Positions 1 to 9,146 of a stretch of 64,000 nt of DNA are shown here, piece after piece (position 1 is the stretch's first letter; every line of letters begins with the position of its first letter). The position numbers were made by a program, and so were the translations under genes. This DNA comes from JABWBP01 sp964522165 (GTDB lineage Bacteria; Calditrichota; Calditrichia; RBG-13-44-9; J075): assembly GCA_964522165.1 (NCBI GenBank), contig CAZFVV010000006.1, positions 1 to 64,000 of the forward strand, read 5' to 3'. The notes below the pieces were generated by a model. It searched no databases. It was not told the DNA's origin and saw nothing but the letters and a program-made list of their open reading frames with translations.

Positions 1-90
1 ATGAGGGGCTGCTGGGTAGATCGTGAGGTCGCACCAGCGGCCTACTCTACGAAGAAGAAGGAGTCTTACTCAAATAACAAGGAACGTATC

Positions 91-2883
91 ATGTTCTTAA
101 ATACCAGATACCTTGTCAAATCGCTGATCGCAGCGTTGGGAATTATGACACTCTGCATCTCCGGGGCCGGCGCCCAGGTTTCGGTCTATTACAAAAACTT
201 TGTGCACCACGCCGACGGTTCACTCTGCCAGCATACCCCCCAGGTGGCTACTTTTACCGCTTATTTGAATAATGATCTGAGCAAAGTGCTGATCGAAAAC
301 GCCCCGCGCTGGAACAGCGGGGAGCCGAACATCGCCGGGAACGGAACCTTCGGGGTAGAATTGGGCAATTTCATCGACCCGGCGCTGGCCCTGGGCGACA
401 GTGTGTTCGTGCGCTTCACCTGCAACGCCGCCATGCAGCAGGGCGTTATCGCCGACTCGGTGACCGGCATTCCCTGGTTCGTCTTCCCGCAGCACCTCTA
501 TCTCACCGGGGTGTTTGCCCCGCCCCTGCCGCAGAATATCCAGGTGGTGGTGGATACCCTCACCCACCGGCGCGTGATTACCTGGAGCGTCCAGGCGGGA
601 TTAACCTACTCCATCTACCGCTGCGCGTTGGAGGACACCGTTCAGACCGGCGATCCCCGGCGGCTCTACACCCGCATCGCCGACAATTTAACCACCGGCG
701 CGTTCACTGATACCTCTACCGCCACTACCGTCACCTACGCCTATATTCTCTACGCCGCCACCGCGGAAGGTATCTGCAGCTCTCATTCCCGGGAAGTGTT
801 AGAGATCGACGGAAACCGGCATTTGACCGTCGTCTCGCGCGCTACCACGGTGCAGCTGCACTGGAATCCCTACCAGGCCCCCATCGGCGAGACCAGGGGC
901 TACAACATCTACCGCCGTACCGCGACCGGAACCTACGGCGAACCGGTCGCCTACACCGGATTGGATACCACCTTTATGGATTCCCGCCTGCAATTGAACG
1001 CCGCCTATTACTACAAAGTCACTGCCCGCATCGACGCCCAGACCGAGATGGGGGAGACCCCGGAGGTCGCTACCGCCACCCTGCCTTCCCAGGCGGGATT
1101 TTACACTTACGCCAACCTGAAAACCGCGGTGGTGGTGTACCAAAACACCAACGCCGGGAGCATCTCCAACGCCGATTTAGAGAAGATCAAGACCATGTGC
1201 GAGGTCGGAAAACTGTTCTACTGGCGCAACTCCGGCATGAAGCTGAACACCGAACTGATCTACATTCCCGTCACCGGCTACCGCGATTTTGGCGACCCTG
1301 GCAACACCAACGTGCAGCAAACCGTCAACGATCTGCTGGAATTTGGGGTAATGAACACCCAGTATGATCTCATCTTCCGGGTTTGCCCCGCGGTTGACGG
1401 ATACTGGTCTTACGGGGTGATCAACCTCGGTTTTCCCGGCCCCTCCCGCTCCACCGGTTTTTCCCATTCCGACTGGCCGGTGGGAACCGGGGTGGTGTAT
1501 CCCGGGCACCTGCCGGGCATCAACTACGGGCTGACCTGGATTTTCGTGCACGAAGTGCAGCACGCCATCGACGATCTCTACCGGGTCAACAATCACCCGG
1601 AAATATACCACGGCGATATGCCCTGGGAATTTCCGGTAGCCTGCGGGGAGCATTTTGATTTCCAGGCGAAGATGTTCCGCACCTTTACCGCCTATGAAGA
1701 TTTACTCAGCGATTGGGGCGATATCTATGAAGCGGTGGACGCCGACCAGGACGGTTTCCCCGATGATGATCCGCTGTTAGCGCTGAATGAAGCCCGCTTC
1801 GGCAGCAGCGCGTTGAGCGGCGACAGCGACGGCGACGGCTACCCCGACCGCGCGGAGGCGCTCGATGGCGCTTACGCCGGCAGTAATCCCAACGACGCCG
1901 ACACTGACAACGACGGCGTGCTCGACGGGCAGGATCCCCATCCCCGCTACCCGGTTCCCCCTACTATTCCGGCATTCACCCCAGTTATCGACGGCATCGT
2001 GGAAGCCGGCTGGCCGCTCTTGAATAATACCGTTGCTTACACCCAGGAGGCCTATTCCCCGAAGTTGTACATGTGCTACGGCGCCGATTCGCTCTATTTC
2101 GCCCTCAAACTGTCCGAGTTCGGCATTCCGCGAATTTCCTTCGATTTTCACGGCGACGGCTTCTGGTGGTCGAGCGGGAATACCATCATGCGCGTCAATC
2201 TTGCAACCGGAACGTTTTCGGAATTCCACTCCTGGGACGCCAGCGAGGAGGTAAAAAACTGGAGCCTGGCGCACGGCGGGGCCGGGGGCATGTGGGACGA
2301 TGATCCGCTCTACCAGCAGCAGTTCAACCGCCGGGTGATCTATCCCAACACCGTGCACCTGGAGGTTTACCTTGACTTCCCCCAGGTGCAGATCGAAATG
2401 GCCATTCCCAAACGTGAATACGCCGGGATTACCTTGCAGGCGGGCGACAGCCTGGGGCTGAACGTCAACTACAGCAACGTGAACAATATCTCCGCCCAGT
2501 GGGCGGCCACCTTCGATCAATACAGCTTCGTGAACTTTACCCTGGGCGGCAGCGTGGGGGTGGAGCCGGCAAATGAGAATTCCCGCATTACGCATTACGA
2601 GTTATTTCAGAATTATCCGAATCCGTTCAATCCCACGACAGCGATCAGCTATCAGCTATCCCCGAAGGGGCCGGCAGCCCTCAGCGACGTGGAACTTGCC
2701 ATTTACAACTTGCTGGGACAAAAAGTACGCACGCTGGTGAATCGGCGGCAGGCAGCAGGCCGGTATAAAGTAACCTGGGACGGGCGGGATGAGCATGGGG
2801 AACCGTTGGGCAGCGGGGTTTATTTTTATACCCTTACTACGGGGGAGTTTAAAAAGACCGGGAAGATGGTGTTGGCGCGGTAG
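91..2883 (+). CDS. Secreted T9SS-sorted protein with HExxH metallopeptidase-like region, FN3 and calcium-repeat modules
   Basis: Likely exported multidomain protein of about 930 residues. The reading frame is open from base 1, but the ATG at 91 is followed by a typical signal peptide (basic start, hydrophobic core, ending Gly-Ala-Gly-Ala-Gln), so it is preferred. Order of parts: two fibronectin-III-like modules (about residues 150-330), a region with VHEVQHAIDDL around residue 487 that fits the HExxH zinc motif of metallopeptidases, Asp-rich thrombospondin-type-3-like repeats (DADQDG, DSDGDG, DTDNDG; about 555-620), a CBM9/DOMON-like beta domain, and a C-terminal NYPNPFNPTT plus FlgD-like tail that matches T9SS type A sorting domains. 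Protease activity is inference: I did not identify a third zinc ligand with certainty. Base 1 is the window edge, so upstream context is unknown. Confidence 0.8.
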   Translation: MFLNTRYLVKSLIAALGIMTLCISGAGAQVSVYYKNFVHHADGSLCQHTPQVATFTAYLNNDLSKVLIENAPRWNSGEPNIAGNGTFGVELGNFIDPALALGDSVFVRFTCNAAMQQGVIADSVTGIPWFVFPQHLYLTGVFAPPLPQNIQVVVDTLTHRRVITWSVQAGLTYSIYRCALEDTVQTGDPRRLYTRIADNLTTGAFTDTSTATTVTYAYILYAATAEGICSSHSREVLEIDGNRHLTVVSRATTVQLHWNPYQAPIGETRGYNIYRRTATGTYGEPVAYTGLDTTFMDSRLQLNAAYYYKVTARIDAQTEMGETPEVATATLPSQAGFYTYANLKTAVVVYQNTNAGSISNADLEKIKTMCEVGKLFYWRNSGMKLNTELIYIPVTGYRDFGDPGNTNVQQTVNDLLEFGVMNTQYDLIFRVCPAVDGYWSYGVINLGFPGPSRSTGFSHSDWPVGTGVVYPGHLPGINYGLTWIFVHEVQHAIDDLYRVNNHPEIYHGDMPWEFPVACGEHFDFQAKMFRTFTAYEDLLSDWGDIYEAVDADQDGFPDDDPLLALNEARFGSSALSGDSDGDGYPDRAEALDGAYAGSNPNDADTDNDGVLDGQDPHPRYPVPPTIPAFTPVIDGIVEAGWPLLNNTVAYTQEAYSPKLYMCYGADSLYFALKLSEFGIPRISFDFHGDGFWWSSGNTIMRVNLATGTFSEFHSWDASEEVKNWSLAHGGAGGMWDDDPLYQQQFNRRVIYPNTVHLEVYLDFPQVQIEMAIPKREYAGITLQAGDSLGLNVNYSNVNNISAQWAATFDQYSFVNFTLGGSVGVEPANENSRITHYELFQNYPNPFNPTTAISYQLSPKGPAALSDVELAIYNLLGQKVRTLVNRRQAAGRYKVTWDGRDEHGEPLGSGVYFYTLTTGEFKKTGKMVLAR

Positions 2884-2924
2884 AATTTATACTTGTTAAG
2901 GTTAGTTGTGGAGTTCTATTTTGA

Positions 2925-2948
2925 CGGAGTGCAAAACTTCAGTTTTGC
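2925..2948. repeat. Short inverted repeat, GAGTGCAAAACTT family
   Basis: The 75-base gap between two plus-strand genes carries CGGAGTGCAAAACTTCAGTT followed by TTGC. Internally GCAAAACT and AGTTTTGC form an 8-bp hairpin. The same sequence occurs at 37139-37162, and its reverse complement closes that element at about 37236-37253, so it is a dispersed repeat and not a site private to this gene. Confidence 0.75.
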
Positions 2949-2972
2949 TGGTGTAGTTTGGAGTTCAAATTG

Positions 2973-5759
2973 ATGAGACGTTTGCAGATCGCTGAAAAAA
3001 TTATCACTTTAGCTTTTTCTCTGTTTGTTTTGGTATCCCTGCGGGCAGAAGCGCAGCCCCTGGCCTACCTGGATCTCTCCGGCGAATGGCCGTTCCAGAT
3101 CGATCCCCGCAACCAGGGGGAACGGCAGGGCTGGTTCGAGCCGGGTTATGAAGACGCCGGTTGGGAGAAAATCCCCGTGCCGGGTTTCTGGGAGCGTCAC
3201 GGCCAGCAGGGATACGACGGTTACGCCTGGTACCGCATCCGGTTTGAGCTGCCGGAGAGCTTTCGCAATCAGCCGGTGTACCTGGGATTAGGCGGGGTGG
3301 ATGACGCCTTCGACCTCTGGATCGACGGGCGGCGCTTCGGCAGTTTCGGCGATAGGCGAGCCGGGGAAACCTATTACCGCCGGAAATCGCTGCATAACCT
3401 CACCCGCTGGCTCTCCCCGGGGCCGCACCTGTTCGCGTTCCGGGTAAACGACTGGGGTGGGGGCGGGGGAATCCACCAGGCCCCCCTGGCGCTGGCGAGC
3501 GACTCCACGGTATTTTTGACCCCGGAAGAGCGCGTTCGCGCCCTGGCAACGAAAAATCCCCGCGCCCTCTGGCCCTACTGGATGCAGGGGTTGGGGCAGA
3601 GTTGGACCGTAATCGGCCTGCCGGACGCGGTGGCGGAAGGGCTGGTGAGCCGAGATGGAGCGCTGGGCGCGAACACCTGGCCGTTTACCCTCTCGCTCTG
3701 GCTGCGCTTAGAAGACGGAACCGTGTATGCCCCGGAAAATCGCGCTCCCGATCAACTGGACTGGCAATTGGAGCGGGGATTTTTGCCCCTGCCGCAACTG
3801 GTTTATGGGGACGAACGGGTTCAAATCCGCCAATCCTACGCCTGTTTGCCCGGCGTCCGGGAAGGCCAGCCTTCGCAAGCTGTTTTCGAAAAGTATAGGG
3901 GAGAGGACGCGCAAATTGCTCAAATGGATTATGAAATTACCGTTGCCTCCGAAAAACCGTTGAAAGGCTGGTTGTTCTCAGGGGTGCGGCCTTACCTGGT
4001 GAACAGCAAGGTTGCTGAAATTCAGCGCATGGAGTGGGATGAGCTGCACAAAATCGTGGTGGTGAACGGCAAATTCCCGGTGTGGTGCAGCGCCGGCGCG
4101 CCCCATCATCGCTTCATCCGGCCCATCGCCGGCCTGAAGCTCGACCGCTCCAAAGGGGATATATCGGAAATCGTTTTGAAGGGAATTCCGGCAGCTCCGG
4201 AGAAGACCGTTCCGGAGGAAGATTTGCGCATGAACGCGGGGTTGTTTGCCTGGGAAGTCTCCTTGCAGCCGGGGGTAAATCTTTTCCAATTCCGCGCTCC
4301 CCTCGAAGGCGCGGAAACATGGAACGATAACGAGGAATTCGCCCCGACGCTCTCCCGCCCGGAAATGGCGGATCGCTGGCAGGCGCAGCTCAACGCCGTG
4401 GCGCTAAAAGTGCCGGATCAATCCCTGCGCAACGCCTATTTCGCCTCCCTGGCCTACGTCCTCATCAACGCCGACCGGGGCATGCCCCATCCCGGTCCCC
4501 TGGCCTACGACCTGTTCTGGTACCGCGATACCGCTTACATGCTCGCGGCGCTGCTGCGCAACGGGCAGTTCGACTTCGCCCGCCGGGCGGTAAATCACCT
4601 GATGGCCGCCCAGCGCCCTGACGGCGAGTTCCCCCCGATCTTCGATTTGAATTATAAACAAGTTGGAGAGCGGGAATGGGATTCCCAGGGGCAGGCGCTC
4701 TTCTCCCTGGCGGAATATGTCTTTTTCAGCGGCGATACTGCGACGGCCCGCCGATACTGGCCGTTGGTGGAGCGCGGGGTCGCGTTCTTAGATTCTTTGC
4801 AGGCAAGCTCGAAAACGGGCATTCTGCCGCCCTCCTGGTCGGCGGAAGACCTCGGCTCGGAAAAGTGGCATCACTACTGGGATGATTTCTGGGCGGTGGC
4901 GGGGTTGCGCCACGCGGCCTTGTTAGCGCAGCAAATGGGCTGGCCGGAAAAATCGCAGCGGCTGCGCGAAAAAGCAGACCGGCTAAACGAAGCCACCCGC
5001 GCTTCCTACACCCAACTCATGAAAAAGAAGAAAATCAGCTGGATTCCCAACGGCCCGGAAGATTTGCGGGGCAGTTCCATGGCCCGGGGAACCTCTCCCG
5101 GCCTGTGGCCCGGGGGGGCGCTGGAAACTGATGATCCGCCGGTCAAACAAGCATTTGAGTATTACTGGAAAACCTGGATCGAGCCGTACCGGGGCGCGTA
5201 CCTGCACCACAACGGCTTCTGGCCCTACGCATTCGAATTGGGATCGTGTTACCTGCGCCTGGATCAACCGGAGCGCGCCCATGCCATCCTGCAATGGCAT
5301 CTCAACCATCAGACCTTCCCCGGCGGGTATGCCTGGGCGGAAGTGCTGGATACCGTGAACTATCGCTTTCAGGCCGGGGACATGCCTCACGCCTGGATAG
5401 CCGCGGATTATATCAACCTGGTGCGCGGGCTGCTGGTCGATGAGCGGGAGGATTCACTGGCGCTCGGCGCGGGAATCTCCCGGGCATGGCTGGAGAGCGG
5501 CGAGGCGGTGGGAATCTCCGGGGCGTTTACCCGCTTCGGAAAAATCAGTTTCGAGGTGAGCTACCGGCAGGCCTCCCAAACCCTGCACTGGAGCATCGCC
5601 GGCGAGGATTTACACGCCGCGGGGCTGAAGCTGAAACTCCCCCGGGAATTCATTTGTAAAAGCGTCAAAGTGGACGGAGCGCCCTGGCAGGATTTCACTG
5701 CCGGGGAAATCCGCCTGCCGGTTTCGGCAAAAAGTGTGCTGGTTCAGGCGGCGTTATAA
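2973..5759 (+). CDS. Secreted six-hairpin glycosidase-like protein with N-terminal sugar-binding domain
   Basis: About 928 residues. The frame opens at a TTG at 2958, but the ATG at 2973 starts the typical signal peptide (MRRLQIAEKI, then a hydrophobic stretch ending AEAQ). Residues ~25-170 look like the galactose-binding-like jelly-roll of GH2 and GH78 enzymes (WYRIRFELP, LGLGGVDDAFDLWIDG). Residues ~480-790 carry repeated helical hairpins with Trp/Tyr/Asp-rich turns (DLFWYRDTAYMLAALL, RPDGEFPP, HHNGFWPYAFELG) typical of (alpha/alpha)6 six-hairpin glycosidases. A C-terminal beta domain follows, as in alpha-L-rhamnosidases. Exact substrate and GH family cannot be assigned by eye. Catalytic acids are probably among the Asp/Glu of the barrel (DLFWYRD, SWSAEDLG). 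It has no T9SS tail, unlike both neighbours. Confidence 0.75.
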   Translation: MRRLQIAEKIITLAFSLFVLVSLRAEAQPLAYLDLSGEWPFQIDPRNQGERQGWFEPGYEDAGWEKIPVPGFWERHGQQGYDGYAWYRIRFELPESFRNQPVYLGLGGVDDAFDLWIDGRRFGSFGDRRAGETYYRRKSLHNLTRWLSPGPHLFAFRVNDWGGGGGIHQAPLALASDSTVFLTPEERVRALATKNPRALWPYWMQGLGQSWTVIGLPDAVAEGLVSRDGALGANTWPFTLSLWLRLEDGTVYAPENRAPDQLDWQLERGFLPLPQLVYGDERVQIRQSYACLPGVREGQPSQAVFEKYRGEDAQIAQMDYEITVASEKPLKGWLFSGVRPYLVNSKVAEIQRMEWDELHKIVVVNGKFPVWCSAGAPHHRFIRPIAGLKLDRSKGDISEIVLKGIPAAPEKTVPEEDLRMNAGLFAWEVSLQPGVNLFQFRAPLEGAETWNDNEEFAPTLSRPEMADRWQAQLNAVALKVPDQSLRNAYFASLAYVLINADRGMPHPGPLAYDLFWYRDTAYMLAALLRNGQFDFARRAVNHLMAAQRPDGEFPPIFDLNYKQVGEREWDSQGQALFSLAEYVFFSGDTATARRYWPLVERGVAFLDSLQASSKTGILPPSWSAEDLGSEKWHHYWDDFWAVAGLRHAALLAQQMGWPEKSQRLREKADRLNEATRASYTQLMKKKKISWIPNGPEDLRGSSMARGTSPGLWPGGALETDDPPVKQAFEYYWKTWIEPYRGAYLHHNGFWPYAFELGSCYLRLDQPERAHAILQWHLNHQTFPGGYAWAEVLDTVNYRFQAGDMPHAWIAADYINLVRGLLVDEREDSLALGAGISRAWLESGEAVGISGAFTRFGKISFEVSYRQASQTLHWSIAGEDLHAAGLKLKLPREFICKSVKVDGAPWQDFTAGEIRLPVSAKSVLVQAAL

Positions 5760-5772
5760 GATAAGTTAGCTG

Positions 5773-7815
5773 GTGAACGCAGTTATCGTGAAAAGACTTT
5801 GCTTGAACATTCTCAATTTGATCGCGCTGCTGCTCGGCGCCGCTGCGCCGTTAGCCGCCCAGGAAGTTTCCGAAGTTCAGAAAATGCTGGAGAACCTCCG
5901 GGAACTGGAAAAAGCGCGATTTGCCGCGCGCCAATCCTTGCATCACACTCCAACCTCGCCGGCCCAACGCCAATTCGACGTGCGTTTCTACCGCTTGAAC
6001 CTGAATATTCGTCCGGATCTGCAGCTTATAGAAGGTTCGGTGGTGATCGAAGGGGTTAGTTTAGCCTCCCCATTATCGCACTTAGAGATCGATCTATTCG
6101 CAAACATGCCTGTCGAGGCCATCCGGCAGCAGGGCATCCCCTTGAATTTTCAACGATCCGGCAACCGCGTTGATATTCAGCTTTCCGCCCCGCTGCAAAA
6201 CGGGGGAGCCTTTTCCATCGAAATTTTCTACCGCGGGCAGCCCCAGGCGGCGGGGCTGGGCGCCTTTAATTGGAGCTACTTTCAAGGCGTTCCCCGCATT
6301 TGGACCCTCAGCGAACCCTACGGCGCTCCCGCCTGGTGGCCCTGCAAGGATGATCCCGCGGATAAAGCGGATTCGGTTTTCCTGAACATTACCGTTCCGG
6401 AAAACCTCGTCGTCGCCTCCAACGGGGTGCTCGCCGGAATTACTCCCCTTCCGGGGAATTACCATACCTATTCCTGGGAAACCCGCTATCCCATCAGCAC
6501 CTACCTGGTTTTTCTGGCCATTGCCGATTATGCGGAATTCTCCGACTGGTATGTCTCCGCCGCCGGCGACTCCATGCGGCTTCAATATTACGTTTTCCCG
6601 GAGCTTTTAGAGCTTGCCCGGGAGGATTTTAGCATCACCCGGGAGATGATTGCTGCCTTTGCCGCCATTTTCGGCGAGTACCCCTTTATCCGCGAAAAAT
6701 ACGGCATGGCCAGCGTTCCCGGCGGCGCTTCCATGGAACACCAGACCCTCACCACCCTGAATGTAAAATTTATCACCGGCACGCATAGCGGCGACTATGC
6801 CGTCGCCCACGAATTGGCCCACCAGTGGTTTGGAGATTGCATTACCCCGCGACACTGGCCGCATATCTGGCTGAACGAAGGGTTCGCGACCTATAGCGTG
6901 GGGCTTTGGGAAGAATACCGGGGCGGGGAAGCGGCCTATCGCCAGTACATGAATGAGATCGACATCGGCTCGTTTGAAGGCGCTTTGCTCGTGGAGGATA
7001 CCACCAACCTGCGCGCCCTCTTCAGCGTTACGGTGTATCAAAAGGGCGCCTGGGTGCTGCACATGTTGCGCGGGGTTTTAGGCGATTCGCTCTTCTTCGC
7101 CGCCCTGAACCGCTACGCCAACAGCCCCGGCCTTGCCTACGGAAACGCCGTAACGGAAGATTTCCAACAAATCTGCGAAACGGTTAGCGGGCAGGATTTA
7201 AGCTGGTTCTTCGAGCAATGGATCTATCGCGTCGGCAGGCCGGTCTATGAATATCGCTGGATAACCGGGGCGGACGGCGCCGGGTATGAAACTGTGCTGG
7301 AGATTTCCCAGGAGAACCTGCAACCGCAATCCAACACCCTGCCCTATAAAATGCCCCTGCAAATCCGGCTGGCGGGAGGCGGTTTGGATACCCTGTTTAC
7401 CGTTTGGGACAGTCTGCCCGCCCAGGAATTCCGTTTCCGCACCGGTTTTCTCCCCAATCTGCTGGAGATCGACCCGCAGCGCTGGGTGTTGAAAAAGCTG
7501 CGCCGGATCGAGGAGGGGGAATTTACCGGCATTCCGCTTTATTTCAAATTGAGCCAGAATTTTCCTAATCCTTTCAATGGCAATACCACCATTCTCTATG
7601 GGGTGGCGCGTCCCGCCAGCGTTCAAATCGAAATTTTTGACCTGTTGGGGCGCAAGGTTTACGTCCACCAGACCCCGAGAGTATTCACCGGTTTTCACCA
7701 ATTTACCTGGGACGGCAAAGATACCTCCGGTAATGCCCTGCCCGGCGGAGTCTATTTTTACCGTTTCAGCGACGGCCGTTCTTCCTTGACCCGTAAATTA
7801 TTGCTGATTCGGTAA
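5773..7815 (+). CDS. M1-family aminopeptidase with T9SS sorting tail
   Basis: Zinc aminopeptidase of the gluzincin M1 family, predicted to be secreted and to remove N-terminal residues from peptides. It has HELAHQWFGD at residues 346-355 with the third ligand Glu in WLNEGFATY (residue 369), and the substrate-binding GASMEH is the counterpart of GAMEN. Residues ~50-230 form the N-terminal beta saddle. The C-terminal ~90 residues are a sorting domain (NFPNPFNGNTT, DLLGRKVYV, GGVYFYRF). The start is uncertain: GTG 5773 or GTG 5788, which gives MKRLCLNILN and a cleaner signal peptide. No clear Shine-Dalgarno is seen for either. It follows the glycosidase-like gene by 13 bases and so is probably co-transcribed with it. 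Confidence 0.9.
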   Translation: MNAVIVKRLCLNILNLIALLLGAAAPLAAQEVSEVQKMLENLRELEKARFAARQSLHHTPTSPAQRQFDVRFYRLNLNIRPDLQLIEGSVVIEGVSLASPLSHLEIDLFANMPVEAIRQQGIPLNFQRSGNRVDIQLSAPLQNGGAFSIEIFYRGQPQAAGLGAFNWSYFQGVPRIWTLSEPYGAPAWWPCKDDPADKADSVFLNITVPENLVVASNGVLAGITPLPGNYHTYSWETRYPISTYLVFLAIADYAEFSDWYVSAAGDSMRLQYYVFPELLELAREDFSITREMIAAFAAIFGEYPFIREKYGMASVPGGASMEHQTLTTLNVKFITGTHSGDYAVAHELAHQWFGDCITPRHWPHIWLNEGFATYSVGLWEEYRGGEAAYRQYMNEIDIGSFEGALLVEDTTNLRALFSVTVYQKGAWVLHMLRGVLGDSLFFAALNRYANSPGLAYGNAVTEDFQQICETVSGQDLSWFFEQWIYRVGRPVYEYRWITGADGAGYETVLEISQENLQPQSNTLPYKMPLQIRLAGGGLDTLFTVWDSLPAQEFRFRTGFLPNLLEIDPQRWVLKKLRRIEEGEFTGIPLYFKLSQNFPNPFNGNTTILYGVARPASVQIEIFDLLGRKVYVHQTPRVFTGFHQFTWDGKDTSGNALPGGVYFYRFSDGRSSLTRKLLLIR

Positions 7816-8116
7816 ACCGCGGGGATGGTGCGCGTCAAAAACGCCGCCGCTTGTGGGGTATCTACCCCTTTGAGTCCGAAATCTTCCCTCAGTTCCAAAC
7901 TCTAAACCCGAAACCCGAAACTCGACACTCCAACCCGCCCTCCTCCTTTCTTTAAAGAAATTGACAAAAATTGGGTGATCCACTAAATTGTCATGCTTGT
8001 TTAGGGTGATTTTTTGAGTTGTGCAACCCCGGATACCCGGGATTGCACTCCGGTGATTCGAAACTCAAGTTCCAACGCAAAATGAGTCAAATTGTATTCG
8101 AGAAAAGGAGCGCTTT
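7816..8116. other. Intergenic region with promoter and repeat words
   Basis: About 300 bases upstream of proline dehydrogenase. Bases ~7896-7930 are built from the word AAACCCGAAACTCGACACTC, which recurs in part at ~22945-22964 and ~25668-25685. A promoter lies at 7961-7989. TTGCACTCCGG at 8043-8053 matches the end of the GAGTGCAAAACTT repeat family. No gene is seen. Confidence 0.6.
7961..7989 (+). promoter_or_regulatory. Predicted housekeeping-sigma promoter for proline dehydrogenase
   Basis: TTGACA (7961-7966), 17 bases, TAAATT (7984-7989): a perfect -35 box at ideal spacing from a good -10 box. The start codon is about 120 bases downstream, so a fairly long leader is expected. Sigma use in FCB bacteria can differ from the E. 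coli consensus, so this is a prediction. Confidence 0.55.
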
Positions 8117-9028
8117 ATGAACCTGTTGAACATGGCGATCAGCCGCACCCTGCCTTTCATCCCCAAACCGATTATCGGGTATTTTTCCCGCCCTTACATT
8201 GCCGGAGAACGCCTGGATGACGCCGTGCGAACCGTGCGCGCGTTGATGAGCGAAGGCGCCTGCGCTACCATTGACGTGTTGGGAGAGGAGGTTCGTTCCG
8301 AAGAACACACCCTGCACGCAGTAGAAATTTATAAGCAAGTGCTGAAACGAATCGATGCGGAAAAGCTGGATTCCAACATCTCTCTGAAACCAACCCACAT
8401 GGGCCTCAAATTAGATAAAGAATTCTGTTACCGCAACATCCGCTCCATTGTGGAAACTGCCCGGATGCACAACAATTTCGTGCGCATCGACATGGAAGAC
8501 CACACCACCACCAGCGATACCCTGGACATATATTTACGCCTGCGCAAGGAGTTCGAGAATGTCGGCACCGTGCTGCAAGCCTACCTGCGCCGCACCGTCG
8601 CAGATATCAACAAATTGATCCCCGCCCACCCGAACCTGCGAATTTGCAAAGGAATTTACGTGGAGCCTTACCAGGTTGCCTACAAGGATAAACAGATCGT
8701 CAATTATAACTTTGCCTATATCATCGAGAAGTTGCTGCTCAATAATTGCTACATCGGCATTGCCACCCATGATGAGAAGGTGGTTTGGGAGGCCTTGCGG
8801 TTCCTCGATAAATACAATATCCCTACCAACCGCTATGAATTCCAGATGCTGTTGGGCGTAACCCCCAACCTGCGCCGGATTCTCCTGGGCGCCGGGCATC
8901 GCCTGCGGGTCTATGTGCCATTTGGGGCGGAGTGGGCAAACTATTCCATCCGCCGGTTGAAGGAAAATCCCGATATCATCGGGCACGTGCTCCGCAAGAT
9001 GTTCACCCCCTCGGGCGGGAAAGCTTGA
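8117..9028 (+). CDS. Proline dehydrogenase
   Basis: Monofunctional flavoenzyme (PRODH; 303 residues, usual length for the short bacterial form) that oxidises L-proline to pyrroline-5-carboxylate and passes electrons to the membrane quinone pool. The (beta/alpha)8 barrel signatures are all present in order: DVLGEEV, SLKPTHMGL, FVRIDMED, VLQAYLRRT, ICKGIYVEP, IATHD, YEFQMLLGV, and RVYVPFG..W..YSIRRLKENP with the paired C-terminal arginines that bind the substrate carboxylate. The P5C dehydrogenase partner is not in the window. The gene has its own predicted promoter and is followed by a convergent gene. Confidence 0.95.
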   Translation: MNLLNMAISRTLPFIPKPIIGYFSRPYIAGERLDDAVRTVRALMSEGACATIDVLGEEVRSEEHTLHAVEIYKQVLKRIDAEKLDSNISLKPTHMGLKLDKEFCYRNIRSIVETARMHNNFVRIDMEDHTTTSDTLDIYLRLRKEFENVGTVLQAYLRRTVADINKLIPAHPNLRICKGIYVEPYQVAYKDKQIVNYNFAYIIEKLLLNNCYIGIATHDEKVVWEALRFLDKYNIPTNRYEFQMLLGVTPNLRRILLGAGHRLRVYVPFGAEWANYSIRRLKENPDIIGHVLRKMFTPSGGKA

Positions 9029-9034
9029 TAGGTT

Positions 9035-9108
9035 GTCAATTGGCTACGCCGTCAATTGGGCTTTGCCGTCATTTGTAGTCATTGGGCTTCGCCGTCATTG
9101 GGATTGCC
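9035..9108. repeat. Tandem ~16-base repeat between convergent genes
   Basis: About 4.5 imperfect copies of GTCATTGGGCTTCGCC / GTCAATTGGCTACGCC, at 9035, 9051, 9068 (partial), 9078 and 9094, lie between the stop of proline dehydrogenase and the stop of the next, minus-strand gene. Similar words (CAGTGGCTTCGCC) recur near 38011-38023. Confidence 0.75.
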
Positions 9109-9146
9109 GGGTGTAAGAATGACCGCGCAGCGAAATGACGCGAATT

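Noticed and set aside
8117..9028. Proline dehydrogenase as half of a split PutA
   Set aside because: Length and motifs match the stand-alone family, and no P5C dehydrogenase frame follows.
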